A stretch of DNA of 64,000 bases from Novosphingobium sp. Chol11 (lineage in GTDB: Bacteria > Pseudomonadota > Alphaproteobacteria > Sphingomonadales > Sphingomonadaceae): assembly GCA_945906105.1 (NCBI GenBank), contig CAMDQO010000001.1, positions 1-64,000 on the forward strand, given 5' to 3'. Below are positions 53,057 through 63,166 of this stretch, piece after piece. The position numbers and the translations under genes are program-made. The notes under the pieces were generated by a model that worked only from the letters and a program-made list of their open reading frames with translations, was not told the DNA's origin and made no database searches. The first letter of the stretch is position 1. Every line of letters begins with the position of its first letter.

Positions 53057-55657
53057 CTAAGCAATTTTGGGCTGCAGGAGATCGGCGAGGGCAGCGAAGG
53101 CCCCGGATTCGGGCGCTTGTCGTCGCTGGGGCTCACGCGAACGATGAAATTGCTTCGCATTGGCGGCCACGGCTTCAGCCCTGCGCGCTTGAATTGGTGG
53201 CGGCACCCATATCCAGAACCTTGTGGTGGCTGGCCCAAATTCATTTTCGGCAAGCTTGCGGCTGTTGCGCGGTTTGAAGCCGCCATCGAGAAGCAAGCGG
53301 ACGACGCTCTCGGAAATCAACCCCATCGAAATGGCGCAGGTTTCGTCGACAGGAAAAGGCCGACGCCCCATTTTGATGCGTGATTCATGCGCTGCAACCA
53401 GCACCCGCTCGGCCAGATCGACACGGATCGCTTGTTTGCCTGCCCGGCGATAACCGTGCGGCGGCAGCTTGTTGTGACGGTCCACCACTGCCGGCGTGCC
53501 CTGAGGAACATCAGCCTTGATCTGACCGCGTATCCGAAACAGCTCATGCAGCACCGCCTGTGCGGCAGGACGCACCATTCTGGGTATGAACAGGTCAAGT
53601 CCACCAATTTTGACGCCAAGCCGTTTAAGTTCGGCGCGCTGCTCTGGATGCAAAGCTTCGATCCCTGAGCCAGCGCGTACGACAACACCGCCACCGTCAA
53701 CAAGCTTGATCAGCAGGGCGCGCAGCTCTGGCCCGGCAGCTTCATCGCGGCTGGCCGCATCGAGCTTTGAAATCGGTTCAAGTACCAGCAATTGCTTATC
53801 CAGCCATGCGGTCAGACCTGCTTTCAACAGCCCGCGCTCTGACGGTGGAATTGCCCCCAAAGCTGGTTCAAGGGTCAGCACAGGGGCCAGCAAGGTGCGG
53901 CCAGGGCTAAGCTTCGCCAGACGTTCATTGCCCAGCATGATTGCCGCCCCGCTCAGTTTAATAGCCGCAGTGGCGCCTTCAATCTCGCTGGCCAAAGCGA
54001 TGGCGCGTTCAGCCAGCATATGCGGGAGATGCTTTTCGGCGGCGGCGAAAAGCAGTTTATGATCATCATGATGCGCCTGTGGATCAACTTTGAAACGGAA
54101 GCCTTCCAGCTTTCCGATAGGCTCGCCGTCGACCAAAATATCTTCCCCTTGCATGGCTACAGGCAACAGTGCTGCATCCGCACCCGCTCCTTTCATCAGA
54201 ATGGTTACTCTTCGGTTGACGAAGCGTTCGGTCAACCGGGAATGGAGGGCATCAGACAGCCGTGCTTCCACTGCGCGGGCGCGGGATGCCATCTCTTCGC
54301 GGGCCAGAATCCAGTCAGGACGCTGGGCAATATAGGACCAGCTGCGGATCGCCGCGATGCGCCTTTGCAGTGTGTCGATATCGCCTGAGGGGTTATCGAG
54401 CTCAGCGATTCGGGCGGCAATAAAATCATTGGGGATGGTGCCGTCTCGTAAATCCTCCCACAGCCGCGCAACAAAGCGTGAATGAACCTCGGCCCCTTGC
54501 TGGAGAAAGTCAGGCAGCATGCAAGCCTCGCGAAACCGGGCGACAGCCCCGCGTCCGCGCACAGAGGCTGCCACTTCGGCATCTTCGGCGAGGCGGCGCA
54601 TCACTGCGAGGTCGATGGCTTCGGGCGCCGAGGCCAGTTCTGGGCGTTCGGGCGGCTCGGACAGATCGTCGATCAGCACATCAAGACTATCGAGCCGCGG
54701 ATCGCTGGTTCGCCAGAAGATGCGGGTAAGCGGCGGAAAGCGGTGTTCCTCGATGGCGTAGATTTCCTGGGGATCAAATTCGGCATCATGGCCTTTCGAA
54801 CCCGAGAGCGTACCGAATGTGCCATCGCGTTGGTGTCGCCCGGCGCGTCCGGCGATCTGCGCCATTTCGGAGCTTGTCAGCCGCCGTTGGCGCTGCCCGT
54901 CAAATTTGGACAGGCCGGCGAAGGCGACGTGATTCACATCCAGATTGAGCCCCATGCCGATGGCATCGGTGGCGACAAGGTAATCGACCTCGCCCGACTG
55001 GTAGAGCGCCACCTGCTTGTTGCGGGTTTCGGGCGATAGCGCGCCCATCACCACTGCTGCGCCGCCCCTGAAGCGCCGCAACAGCTCGGCCACAGCATAG
55101 ACTTGCTCGGCGCTGAAGGCGACAATCGCGCTGCGCGGCGGGATGCGCGACAGTTTGCGTGCTCCAGAATGGCTCAGCGTGGAAAAACGCGGACGGGTGA
55201 TAATCTCGGCTTCGGGCAGCAGGGCGCGAACCATTGGCGCCATGGTTGCCGAACCAAGCAGCATGGTCTCCTCCCGCCCGCGCGCATTGAGCAAGCGGTC
55301 AGTGAAAATATGGCCACGTTCGCGGTCGGCGCATAGCTGCACTTCGTCCAGCGCGACAAAAGCCAAGTCCGCATGAACCGGCATGGCCTCCACGGTACAC
55401 AGCAGCCAGCGAGCGCCTTTGGGCTCGATCCGCTCCTCACCGGTAATCAGCGCGACATTGGCCTCACCCTTGATCTTGCAAACCCGCTCATAAACCTCGC
55501 GCGCCAGCAAGCGCAGTGGAAAGCCGATAGCGCCGGAGGAGTGGGCGCAGAGCCGTTCAATGGCGAGGTGAGTCTTGCCGGTATTGGTCGGGCCCAGCAC
55601 CGCCACGAGCTTGCTGTCATGATTGCGCTTGGATTGGGCGTGACTGCGAATGGGCAT
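53057..55657 (-). CDS. SUV3-like superfamily 2 helicase
   Basis: The 866-residue protein has Walker A GPTNTGKT at 22-29, motif II DEVQ at 104-107, motif III GSATM and motif VI MAQIAGRAGRHQRDG. The DEVQ and GPTNTGKT forms are typical of the SUV3 RNA-helicase family of mitochondria and alphaproteobacteria, suggesting RNA unwinding or turnover. The C-terminal half has no motif I can name and ends in a basic, Arg/Gln-rich tail. Close to fdxA and carD, a conserved association. Confidence 0.9.
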   Translation of the reverse strand: MPIRSHAQSKRNHDSKLVAVLGPTNTGKTHLAIERLCAHSSGAIGFPLRLLAREVYERVCKIKGEANVALITGEERIEPKGARWLLCTVEAMPVHADLAFVALDEVQLCADRERGHIFTDRLLNARGREETMLLGSATMAPMVRALLPEAEIITRPRFSTLSHSGARKLSRIPPRSAIVAFSAEQVYAVAELLRRFRGGAAVVMGALSPETRNKQVALYQSGEVDYLVATDAIGMGLNLDVNHVAFAGLSKFDGQRQRRLTSSEMAQIAGRAGRHQRDGTFGTLSGSKGHDAEFDPQEIYAIEEHRFPPLTRIFWRTSDPRLDSLDVLIDDLSEPPERPELASAPEAIDLAVMRRLAEDAEVAASVRGRGAVARFREACMLPDFLQQGAEVHSRFVARLWEDLRDGTIPNDFIAARIAELDNPSGDIDTLQRRIAAIRSWSYIAQRPDWILAREEMASRARAVEARLSDALHSRLTERFVNRRVTILMKGAGADAALLPVAMQGEDILVDGEPIGKLEGFRFKVDPQAHHDDHKLLFAAAEKHLPHMLAERAIALASEIEGATAAIKLSGAAIMLGNERLAKLSPGRTLLAPVLTLEPALGAIPPSERGLLKAGLTAWLDKQLLVLEPISKLDAASRDEAAGPELRALLIKLVDGGGVVVRAGSGIEALHPEQRAELKRLGVKIGGLDLFIPRMVRPAAQAVLHELFRIRGQIKADVPQGTPAVVDRHNKLPPHGYRRAGKQAIRVDLAERVLVAAHESRIKMGRRPFPVDETCAISMGLISESVVRLLLDGGFKPRNSRKLAENEFGPATTRFWIWVPPPIQARRAEAVAANAKQFHRSREPQRRQAPESGAFAALADLLQPKIA

Positions 55658-55758
55658 TTCTGGCGCGAATGTGGCAGCGCAACGATGTCACGACAAGGCG
55701 ATTGTAATAGTTTTCCCGCCTCGGTTTCGTCCATTTTAGGCTAAGATTAACCCTTCGG

Positions 55759-57432
55759 GTGCAGAAACATAGGTCGGAAACGGGGCCCGGTACTGCCAAT
55801 TGGCTGCCGGGCAATGGAGGCTATGTGCTCGACTGCGGCAATCAAGGCGATTCGGGTGACTCCAACCCGGGCGTGGCGGACCCTGCCGGTCCAGCCTGCG
55901 TTGCCGTTTTGCCGTGCGAACTCAGGCAGTCTGCTGAATCTTCAGACCAGAGTCACGGCTGGCTAACAAATCTCGCTCGCCTTCCTGCAAACCTTTCAAC
56001 TATTGATTGGTCGGGCATAGATTGGGCACCCGATCTTGCCGAAGAAATCGGTAGTCGCCGCTGGCTGCGCGGGCTGGCAACATTTCTGGGTCTGCTGCTG
56101 GCGGCCCTCGCCTTTCTTCCAGGTTTTGAACTCAAGGCCGCCCCTGCGATGCAGGCTGATATTCCGGTACGCGATGAATTTCGCAGTCAGATGATCATGC
56201 CGCTCGGTCTGGGCGGAGACAGCGGCCGGCGCATGGCGGCAAGCAGCAAAGTGCGGCCCGCTCATGCTGGACAAGATCACTCTCGCACCCGGCTCACCGC
56301 TGTGTTTGCTGGTGGTGACAGTCTTGCCGGGATGCTGCAGCGCGCCGGAGTCTCACCGCAGGATGCTTCTCAAGCCAGCGAACTGGTTGCTGCACAAGTG
56401 GCCCTGGGACAGATTCAGCCGGGCACGAAGATTGATCTGGTGCTGGGTGATCGTTCTGCACCAGACCAGCCGCGCAGCCTTCAGAGCCTTGATTTCAAGC
56501 CGCGTATGGACCTTGCATTGAGCGTGAAGCGGAACGGCGATGCCCTGACCCTCGCCAGCCATGCGATCGCTGCGGATAGCGCACCGCTGCGTATTCGCGG
56601 GCTGGTAGGGGCAAGTCTTTATCGCTCGGCGCGCTCTGCCGGTGCGCCGGTTTCAGCGCTCCAGCAATATCTTCAGGCGCTTGATTCACATATCAGTCTT
56701 GAAGGCGATATCATGCCCGGAGACAGCTATGACATGATCCTGTCCCCCAAAGGCGGCGAGACGGTCGGCGGGCAATCCGGCAAAGTGCTCTATGTCGGCC
56801 TCAATCGCGGTGACAAGCCGGTGGTAGAGCTGATGCGCTGGGGAAGCGACGGACAGTTCTATTCAGCGGATTCGATAACTCGCCCCACCGTCGAGACGCA
56901 CACCGCCGGCCTCACCATGCCGGTCAACGGGCGCATCACCTCAAGCTTCGGGATGCGCCGCCACCCGATTCTGGGCTATGCCCGCATGCACGCGGGCACC
57001 GATTTCGGCGCCGCATGGGGCTCACCGATTTTTGCTACGGCCAACGGCACGGTGTCTTTCGCCGGGCGGCACGGCGGTCACGGCAATTATGTGCGTCTCG
57101 ATCATGGCGGCGGCCTGGGCACCGGCTATGGCCATATGAGCCGCATCGCGGTTTCACCCGGCCAGTCCGTGCGATCGGGGCAGGTCATCGGCTATGTCGG
57201 ATCGACCGGGCTATCGACCGGACCGCACCTGCATTATGAGATGTATCGCAGCGGTCGCACGGTGAATCCTCTGGGAACGCAATTTGCGACAACAACTACC
57301 GTAGTCCAGAAGGTCGATCCCAAGCAGCAAGCTGCTTTCAAGGCCAAGCTCAACCAGCTCAAGGCGATTCGAGCCGGCGCGGGTTCCGGGACGATAGCGA
57401 TGGGGCATTCCTCGCACGTTGCCTTGCGCTGA
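55759..57432 (+). CDS. M23-family peptidase with membrane anchor
   Basis: The 557-residue protein starts at GTG 55759. It has an N-terminal cytoplasmic part of ~110 residues, one membrane helix (GLATFLGLLLAALAFLPGFE), a middle region resembling OapA/LysM-like domains, and a LytM/M23 domain with zinc ligands in HPILGYARMHAGTDFGAAWG and STGPHLHYEMYRSGR. It probably cleaves peptidoglycan cross-links or activates an amidase in the periplasm. Confidence 0.87.
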   Translation: MQKHRSETGPGTANWLPGNGGYVLDCGNQGDSGDSNPGVADPAGPACVAVLPCELRQSAESSDQSHGWLTNLARLPANLSTIDWSGIDWAPDLAEEIGSRRWLRGLATFLGLLLAALAFLPGFELKAAPAMQADIPVRDEFRSQMIMPLGLGGDSGRRMAASSKVRPAHAGQDHSRTRLTAVFAGGDSLAGMLQRAGVSPQDASQASELVAAQVALGQIQPGTKIDLVLGDRSAPDQPRSLQSLDFKPRMDLALSVKRNGDALTLASHAIAADSAPLRIRGLVGASLYRSARSAGAPVSALQQYLQALDSHISLEGDIMPGDSYDMILSPKGGETVGGQSGKVLYVGLNRGDKPVVELMRWGSDGQFYSADSITRPTVETHTAGLTMPVNGRITSSFGMRRHPILGYARMHAGTDFGAAWGSPIFATANGTVSFAGRHGGHGNYVRLDHGGGLGTGYGHMSRIAVSPGQSVRSGQVIGYVGSTGLSTGPHLHYEMYRSGRTVNPLGTQFATTTTVVQKVDPKQQAAFKAKLNQLKAIRAGAGSGTIAMGHSSHVALR

Positions 57433-57473
57433 GTTATTGAGTCTTGCGCAGCTTTCCGGCAGGACTGCGCACC

Positions 57474-58472
57474 ATGATCACACCGAGCTATCCTGCCACT
57501 CGCCTGCGCCGTCCGCGCGCCACATCCTGGAGCCGCGCGCTTCACTGTGAAATACTGGTCAGCCCGGCAGACCTGATCTGGCCGCTGTTCGTTACCGAAG
57601 GCACCGGCGTGGAGCAGCCGATCGGTTCGCTTCCTGGCGTTTCGCGCTGGTCGGTGGATCAGATCGCCATGCGCGCGCAAGAGGCGGTATCGCTCGGCAT
57701 TCCCTGCCTTGCCTTGTTCCCCAATACGCAAGCCGAACGCCGCGATCCGCTTGGCAAGGAAGCGCTGAACCCCGATAATCTTATGTGCCGCGCCACCCGG
57801 GCGATCCGCGATGCCTGTGGCGACAGCATTGGCGTGCTGACTGACGTGGCGCTAGATCCCTATACCAGCCACGGGCAGGACGGACTGATCGATGATGCGG
57901 GCTATGTGCTCAATGATGCGACCACCGAGGTGCTGATCGGGCAGAGCCTTAATCAGGCGGCGGCGGGCGCGGATATCATCGCCCCGTCAGACATGATGGA
58001 TGGCCGCGTCGGCCTGATCCGCACGGCGCTGGAAAGCGCAGGCCATCACAACGTCCAGATCATGAGCTATGCGGCAAAATATGCCTCGGCTTTTTATGGT
58101 CCGTTCCGCGATGCGGTGGGATCAAGCGGACTGCTGAAGGGTGACAAGAAGACCTATCAGATGGATCCGGCCAATGGTGAAGAAGCGCTGCGCGAAGTGG
58201 CGATGGATATTGCCGAGGGTGCGGACAGCGTGATGGTCAAGCCGGGGCTGCCTTACCTTGATATCATTGTCAGGGTGAAGCAGCGCTTCGAACTGCCGGT
58301 CTTCGCCTATCAGGTCAGCGGCGAATATGCGATGATCGAGGCGGCGGCAGCAGCCGGTGCGGGGGACCGCGATGCATTGGTGCTTGAAACCTTGACGTCA
58401 TTCAAACGCGCGGGCTGTTCGGGCGTATTGACCTATCATGCAGCCCATGCCGCACGGCTGCTCGGCGCATGA
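57474..58472 (+). CDS. hemB: Delta-aminolevulinic acid dehydratase
   Basis: The 332-residue enzyme condenses two 5-aminolevulinates into porphobilinogen. Motifs are LIWPLFVTEG, LTDVALDPYTSHGQDG, PSDMMDGRVG, the first Schiff-base Lys in SYAAKYASAFYGPFRDA and the second in SVMVKPGLPYLDI. Cys-rich zinc-site residues are replaced by Asp/Ala-type residues (LDPYTSHG), indicating the Mg-dependent type. ATG 57474 fits the family start. Confidence 0.96.
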   Translation: MITPSYPATRLRRPRATSWSRALHCEILVSPADLIWPLFVTEGTGVEQPIGSLPGVSRWSVDQIAMRAQEAVSLGIPCLALFPNTQAERRDPLGKEALNPDNLMCRATRAIRDACGDSIGVLTDVALDPYTSHGQDGLIDDAGYVLNDATTEVLIGQSLNQAAAGADIIAPSDMMDGRVGLIRTALESAGHHNVQIMSYAAKYASAFYGPFRDAVGSSGLLKGDKKTYQMDPANGEEALREVAMDIAEGADSVMVKPGLPYLDIIVRVKQRFELPVFAYQVSGEYAMIEAAAAAGAGDRDALVLETLTSFKRAGCSGVLTYHAAHAARLLGA

Positions 58473-58491
58473 CTATTACAGGATTCACGCA

Positions 58492-59106
58492 ATGATCGTC
58501 AGCCCGCCGGGAACCACGATTGCTTCCTTTAATGGCAAGGTTCCGCGGATTCACTCGTCGGCGTTCATTGCGCCGGGATGCCGGATCATCGGTGATGTCG
58601 AGATCGGACCCGATTCCTCGATCTGGTACAATTGCGTGATCCGGGGCGATGCGAACCGCATCATCATTGGCGCGCGCAGCAATATTCAGGACGGCAGCGT
58701 AATCCATTGTGACAGCCCAAATCCCAAGCGGCCCGAAGGTTTGCCGACGATCATCGGCGATGATGTGCTGCTTGGCCACATGGTGATGGTCCACGGCACC
58801 ATTCTGGAAGACCGTGCCTTCGTCGGCATCGGTTCGATTGTCATGGATGGCTGCCGGATAGAATCAGACGGCATGCTGGCGGCGGGGGCAATGCTGACCC
58901 AAGGCAAGGTGATTCCCTCGCGCCAGCTGTGGGGCGGACGTCCGGCGCAGTTCATGCGCGATCTGAACGATGCGCAAATTGCCGAGATGCAGCGCGGTGT
59001 TCAGGGCTATGTGCTGAACGCAAAGGCCCATGCGGATGCACTTGCCATGGGCCTAGAGACTTCTGGTTTGGGGCAGGCTTCAGGTCTTGGCGAAACCAAA
59101 GGCTGA
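58492..59106 (+). CDS. Gamma-class carbonic anhydrase-like protein
   Basis: The 204-residue protein has left-handed beta-helix hexapeptides (VPRIHSSAFIAPGCRIIGDV, GPDSSIWYNCVIRGDANRII). Zinc-binding histidines are in SVIHCDS and GHMVMVHGTILED. It resembles the gamma-CA/PaaY group; the substrate may be bicarbonate or an acyl-CoA hydratable group. ATG 58492. Confidence 0.88.
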   Translation: MIVSPPGTTIASFNGKVPRIHSSAFIAPGCRIIGDVEIGPDSSIWYNCVIRGDANRIIIGARSNIQDGSVIHCDSPNPKRPEGLPTIIGDDVLLGHMVMVHGTILEDRAFVGIGSIVMDGCRIESDGMLAAGAMLTQGKVIPSRQLWGGRPAQFMRDLNDAQIAEMQRGVQGYVLNAKAHADALAMGLETSGLGQASGLGETKG

Positions 59107-59371
59107 GCTTCCCTCTGCCGAGGCCATCCGTGCGCTGGTGGACGATGAAGGACGGCTGGCCTTGCGGGCAACGCCTGGATCGCGGCGTGAACTGCTGGAA
59201 ATCAGCGAGGGACACCTGCTCGCCAAGGTTCGCGTCAAACCAGAGGACGGCAAGGCCACCGAAGCAGTGCGCGCCTTGCTCGCGCAGACGCTCGGCATCG
59301 CCCCCTCGCGCATAGAATTGTTGCGCGGCGCGACTTCTCGCGAGAAGCTTTTTCGGGTCCGTGGTTCTTAG
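59087..59371 (+). CDS. DUF167-family protein
   Basis: The 94-residue protein matches DUF167/YggU: LRATPGSRRELLEISEGHLL, VRVKPEDGKATEAVRALLAQ and IELLRGATSREKLFRV. Function is unknown. It appears to begin at TTG 59087 and overlaps the preceding gene by 20 nt; no ATG exists before the conserved part. Confidence 0.82.
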   Translation: MAKPKAELPSAEAIRALVDDEGRLALRATPGSRRELLEISEGHLLAKVRVKPEDGKATEAVRALLAQTLGIAPSRIELLRGATSREKLFRVRGS

Positions 59372-59382
59372 AGTAAGCCGCT

Positions 59383-59538
59383 GAAATTGTGAATCACACG
59401 GATCCTCCCCTGGAATGGGAGGTGGCAGCCCTCTTGGGCTGACGGAGGGGTGACAACGCTGGCGTGGATACTCCTCCGCTTCCGTTTCACTCCAGCACCC
59501 CCCCTTCCAGGGGAGGATCGAAGTGGTTCAGATTTTGC
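59383..59538. repeat. MITE-like dispersed repeat, copy B
   Basis: The segment has ends GATCCTCCCC and GGGGAGGAT and an interior with CGGAGGGGTGACAACGCTGG. It corresponds to copy A at 10777-10964 in reverse complement: its left part matches the right end of copy A, and its central ACAACGCTGGCGTGGATAC reads as GTATCCACGCCAGCGTTGT in copy A. It is shorter by ~32 bp, mainly in the right half. Confidence 0.75.
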
Positions 59539-59574
59539 ATATTGCACACTGGAGCGCGATGACTTTACATAGAA

Positions 59575-59660
59575 TCGTCATTGCGAGGAGCGAAGCGACG
59601 AAGCAATCCAGAGCGGCGCGCGTGACGCTCTGGATTGCTTCGCTACGCTCGCAATGACGA
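59575..59660. repeat. Long palindromic intergenic element
   Basis: The left arm (59575-59615, beginning TCGTCATTGCGAGGAGCGAA) and the right arm (59626-59660, ending GCTCGCAATGACGA) are inverted copies around a ~10-nt GC-rich loop, with a small internal deletion. TCATTGCGAG...GAAGCAATCCAGAG is a type of palindrome widely dispersed in proteobacterial genomes. It lies between the convergent DUF167 and ruvC genes and could act as a bidirectional terminator. Confidence 0.78.
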
Positions 59661-59687
59661 AGTGAAGCGATGCAATGTCATCAGACA

Positions 59688-60155
59688 CTAACGCACAAGA
59701 TGGGCATGGGCGATGGCCACCGCCAGCGCATCGGCGGCATCTGCACCTGCCAGCTTCACGCCGGGCAGCAAAACCTTGAGCATGGCTTGAACTTGCGTCT
59801 TTTCCGCAGCCCCGGTGCCGACGATGGCTTTCTTGACCAGCCGCGTGGCATATTCAGCCACCGGCATGCCTGTGCGGGCCAACGCGAGGAGGCAGACACC
59901 GCGCGCTTGCCCCAGCTTCAGCGTCGATTGCGGATTGGCGTTGACGAAAACCTCCTCCACCGCGCCGCTTTCCGGCTGGTAGCGCGCGATCACATCGGTC
60001 AGTTCGCGGTCGAGCGTAACGAGGCGCTCAGCCAAGGAGGCCTTGGGATCGGTTTTTACCTGACCGTTGGCAATGTGGCTGAGCCGATTGCCTGATCGCG
60101 CAATAATGCCCCAGCCTGTGCACGAGAGCGACGGATCAAGGCCGATAATGATCAG
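59688..60155 (-). CDS. ruvC: Holliday junction endonuclease RuvC, apparently starting at CTG
   Basis: The 155-residue resolvase has Asp7 in [19 protein letters not shown], Glu67/68 in [19 protein letters not shown], and Asp139 and Asp142 in [18 protein letters not shown], matching the four catalytic acids of the family. The frame upstream of TTG 60032 contains no ATG, GTG or TTG until a stop. CTG at 60155 gives a full-length protein, overlaps the yebC stop as CTGA and sits 8 nt after GGAG. A start 120 nt further in would lose the first catalytic Asp. RuvA and RuvB are not in view. Confidence 0.88.
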   Translation of the reverse strand: MIIIGLDPSLSCTGWGIIARSGNRLSHIANGQVKTDPKASLAERLVTLDRELTDVIARYQPESGAVEEVFVNANPQSTLKLGQARGVCLLALARTGMPVAEYATRLVKKAIVGTGAAEKTQVQAMLKVLLPGVKLAGADAADALAVAIAHAHLVR

Positions 60156-60895
60156 CCCAGCTTCTCCATCACCGCGTCGGAGATTTCGTAATTGCCCCAG
60201 ACGGTCTGCACATCATCGTCATCGTCCAGAATATCGATCAGCTTGAGCAGCGTGCGTGCTGCGTCTTCATCGACTTCGGCTTTGAGGCCTGGCTTCCATG
60301 CCAGTTTGACCGCCTCGGCCTCGCCCAGCACCTTTTCCAGCTCGCGCGATACCGGGTGCAAGGTTTCGATGGAGGTCCAGATGGCGTGGCCATCATCATC
60401 GCTTTCGACATCATCAGCACCAGCTTCGATCGCGGCTTCGAGAACCTTGTCCTCATCGCCCGCGCTGGCGGGATATTCAATCAGACCGAGCCGCTCAAAC
60501 CCATGGCTCACCGCGCCCGATGCACCAAGGTTTCCGCCGTTTTTGGCGAAGGCAGTGCGGACATTGGTGGCGGTGCGGTTACGGTTGTCGGTCAGCGCCT
60601 CAACGATCAGCGCGACGCCGCCGGGGCCATAGCCCTCATAGCGCACTTCCTCGTAATTATCGCCTTCGCCCTTCGATGCCTTGTCGATAGCGCGCTGGAT
60701 ATTGTCCTTGGGCACCGACTGCGCCTTGGCGGCATTGACCGCGGCGCGCAGGCGCGGGTTCATGTCAGGATCGGGCATGCCCATCTTCGCCGCGACAGTG
60801 ATTTCGCGGGAGAGCTTGGAAAAACTCGCCGAACGCTTCTTATCCTGCGCACCCTTGCGGTGCATGATATTCTTGAATTTGGAATGGCCTGCCAT
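60152..60895 (-). CDS. yebC: YebC/PmpR-family protein
   Basis: The 247-residue protein has the TACO1-like signature [40 protein letters not shown] and [14 protein letters not shown], and the acidic [14 protein letters not shown] end. These proteins have been described as regulators and, more recently, as helpers of translation through proline-rich stretches. yebC-ruvC is a conserved pair. Confidence 0.95.
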   Translation of the reverse strand: MAGHSKFKNIMHRKGAQDKKRSASFSKLSREITVAAKMGMPDPDMNPRLRAAVNAAKAQSVPKDNIQRAIDKASKGEGDNYEEVRYEGYGPGGVALIVEALTDNRNRTATNVRTAFAKNGGNLGASGAVSHGFERLGLIEYPASAGDEDKVLEAAIEAGADDVESDDDGHAIWTSIETLHPVSRELEKVLGEAEAVKLAWKPGLKAEVDEDAARTLLKLIDILDDDDDVQTVWGNYEISDAVMEKLG

Positions 60896-60980
60896 GGATC
60901 ATTTCATCAGCTGTTGAAAAAGGTTGCGCCGCCCCTAGCCCAGAGCGGCGCAGCTTTCAATCAAACCGGCAAGAGGGCAA

Positions 60981-61217
60981 TCAGCCCAGCCCCAGCGCTG
61001 CCTTGTAGAGATCAAGGATGGTTTCCATCTCGGCGCGGTCATCGGGCGCCATTTTGCGCAGGCGCACGATCTGCCGCATGATCTTGGCATCATAGCCGAC
61101 CGCCTTTGCCTCGGCGTAAACGTCGCGGATATCGTCGGCGATGCCCTTTTTTTCTTCTTCGAGACGCTCGACGCGTTCGATGAGGAGGCGCAGGCGGTCG
61201 TCGGTGGCTTCGGCCAT
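60981..61217 (-). CDS. gapR: Nucleoid-associated protein GapR (DUF2312)
   Basis: The 78-residue all-helical protein is DUF2312: [38 protein letters not shown] and [18 protein letters not shown]. In Caulobacter GapR clamps overtwisted DNA ahead of polymerases and stimulates topoisomerases. A DUF2312 gene near DUF1244 and pyk is conserved. Confidence 0.9.
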   Translation of the reverse strand: MAEATDDRLRLLIERVERLEEEKKGIADDIRDVYAEAKAVGYDAKIMRQIVRLRKMAPDDRAEMETILDLYKAALGLG

Positions 61218-61310
61218 CGGGGGTATCTCCGGATCAGGGGTGAATCAGTTGACGGGCTGTTAGCCGGGGGTGCTGCATGGTGGAAGGGGGCGACTCACTA
61301 TTCCCCAACC

Positions 61311-61640
61311 TTAGTGCGCGTTCTTCTTCAAGCTCTGTGCCATGCGCTCCAGTTGCCCAGGTGTTGCCTCGCTATGAAACTGTTCCTTCCATTCATCAGC
61401 GGGCATACCGTGAATCACTTCGCGCGCCATCTTCTTGTCGAGCGGGGCACCGGCATCGATGATCCAGTCTGCCAGACAGTTGCGGCAAAAGCCCGAAAGT
61501 CCCATCAGATCGATGTTCTGGGCATCGTGGCGGTGGCGCAAATGGCGAACCAGACGGCGAAAAGCTGCGGCGGCGACCGCATCATCCAGCGCTTCAAGCG
61601 GATCATCTGCGGGTGAATTCGTATGTTCAGAGCAACTCAT
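61311..61640 (-). CDS. DUF1244-family protein
   Basis: The 109-residue protein matches DUF1244 (VRHLRHRHDAQNIDLMGLSG, CRNCLADWIIDAG, MAREVIHGMPADEWKEQF). Two cysteines in a CxxC spacing suggest metal binding. Function unknown. ATG 61640 follows AAGGATG; ATG 61649 lacks that spacing. Confidence 0.85.
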   Translation of the reverse strand: MSCSEHTNSPADDPLEALDDAVAAAAFRRLVRHLRHRHDAQNIDLMGLSGFCRNCLADWIIDAGAPLDKKMAREVIHGMPADEWKEQFHSEATPGQLERMAQSLKKNAH

Positions 61641-61705
61641 GGCGATCATCCTTGGGTTTTGTGCCTTGCTTTGCCATAGGGCCAGTGAGCAGTGGAAGGA
61701 ATATC

Positions 61706-63166
61706 GTGGCAAAAAGCGATCTGACGAAATCGAACTTGCGGGGCCGCAAGGTCAAGATCCTCGCCACGCTTGGTCCGGCGAGCCGCTCGCCCGAGATGAT
61801 CGCGCGGTTGTTGCGCGCCGGGGCCGATGCCTTCCGCGTCAACATGAGCCACGGCGATCAGGCGACTCATGCCGAAACCATCGCCAATATCCGCGCCGCC
61901 GAAAAGGACTTTGGCCGGGCGATCGGCGTGCTGTGTGATCTGCAAGGGCCAAAGCTGCGCGTCGGCACCTTCAAGGATGGCCGCGCAGTCATCCGCCACG
62001 GCAGCCATTTCACCTTTGATCGCAATCCCGAACCCGGCGATGAAAACCGGGTTTGCTTGCCGCATCCCGAAATCTTCAGCGTGCTCGAAAAGGGCCAGCG
62101 CCTGCTGGTGGATGATGGCAAGCTGAGGCTGCGGGTTATTCGCACCAGCCCGGATGAAATCCTGTGTTCGGCGGAAGTCGGCGGCGTGATCATGGATCGC
62201 AAGGGGGTCAATGTCCCCGATGCGGTGGTGCCGATCCCGGCCTTGACCGAGAAAGACCGGCGCGATCTGGCCTTTGCGGTGGAGCATGGCGCAGACTGGA
62301 TCGCGCTGTCTTTCGTCCAGCGGCCTGAAGATGTCGCCGAGGCGCGCCGCCTGATGGGCGGTTATGGTGCATTGCTGGCCAAGATCGAAAAGCCTGCCGC
62401 GCTCGATCGGCTTGAGGAAATCATCGAGCTGTCTGATGGCATCATGGTGGCGCGCGGCGATCTGGGGGTTGAGCTCAACCCCGAAGAAGTGCCGCCGCTG
62501 CAAAAGCGCATCGTTGAAGTAACCCGCCGCTCGGGCAAGCCGGTGGTGGTGGCCACGCAGATGCTCGAATCAATGATCGAAAGCCCGACACCGACCCGCG
62601 CCGAAGTCTCGGACGTCGCCAATGCGGTTTATGATGGCGCCGATGCGGTGATGCTTTCGGCTGAGACTGCCGCAGGGGCATGGCCCGAAGAGGCGGTGAC
62701 GATCATGGACCGCATCGCCAAGCAGGTGGAAAACGACCCCGGCTATGCCGCGCGGGTGCATTTCACCGATGTACGCCCCGATGCCACCACCGCCGATGCA
62801 CTGGCTCAAGCCTGCGCGCAGATCGCCGAGACGGTGACGGTGGCGGGCATCGTTGTGTTCACCGGCTCAGGCTCGACCGCGCGTCGCGTGGCCCGCGAGC
62901 GGCCGAATGTGCCAATCCTGGTGCTCACCCCCTCGCCCAAGATCGCCCGCAAGCTCGCGCTGCTGTGGGGGGTGCACGCGGTCCACACCAAGGACATCGG
63001 TTCGTTCGAGGAGATGATTGCGAAAGGCAAGCGCATGGCGTTGCGCCACGGTTTCGCCACTGCCGGTTCACGGCTGATCGCATTGGCGGGCGTTCCTTTT
63101 GGCACCCCGGGATCCACCAATTTGCTGCATGTGGTGACGCTGACGGGCAAGGAACTGGAAGAGTAG
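61706..63166 (+). CDS. pyk: Pyruvate kinase
   Basis: The 486-residue enzyme converts PEP and ADP to pyruvate and ATP. Motifs are [63 protein letters not shown] and the signature segment [19 protein letters not shown]. Start GTG 61706 follows GGAAGGA; upstream in-frame starts overlap the divergent DUF1244 gene. Confidence 0.95.
   Translation: MAKSDLTKSNLRGRKVKILATLGPASRSPEMIARLLRAGADAFRVNMSHGDQATHAETIANIRAAEKDFGRAIGVLCDLQGPKLRVGTFKDGRAVIRHGSHFTFDRNPEPGDENRVCLPHPEIFSVLEKGQRLLVDDGKLRLRVIRTSPDEILCSAEVGGVIMDRKGVNVPDAVVPIPALTEKDRRDLAFAVEHGADWIALSFVQRPEDVAEARRLMGGYGALLAKIEKPAALDRLEEIIELSDGIMVARGDLGVELNPEEVPPLQKRIVEVTRRSGKPVVVATQMLESMIESPTPTRAEVSDVANAVYDGADAVMLSAETAAGAWPEEAVTIMDRIAKQVENDPGYAARVHFTDVRPDATTADALAQACAQIAETVTVAGIVVFTGSGSTARRVARERPNVPILVLTPSPKIARKLALLWGVHAVHTKDIGSFEEMIAKGKRMALRHGFATAGSRLIALAGVPFGTPGSTNLLHVVTLTGKELEE

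Noticed and set aside
59688-60035. RuvC starting at TTG 60032
   Set aside because: This shorter form would lack the first 40 residues, including the catalytic Asp in GLDPS.
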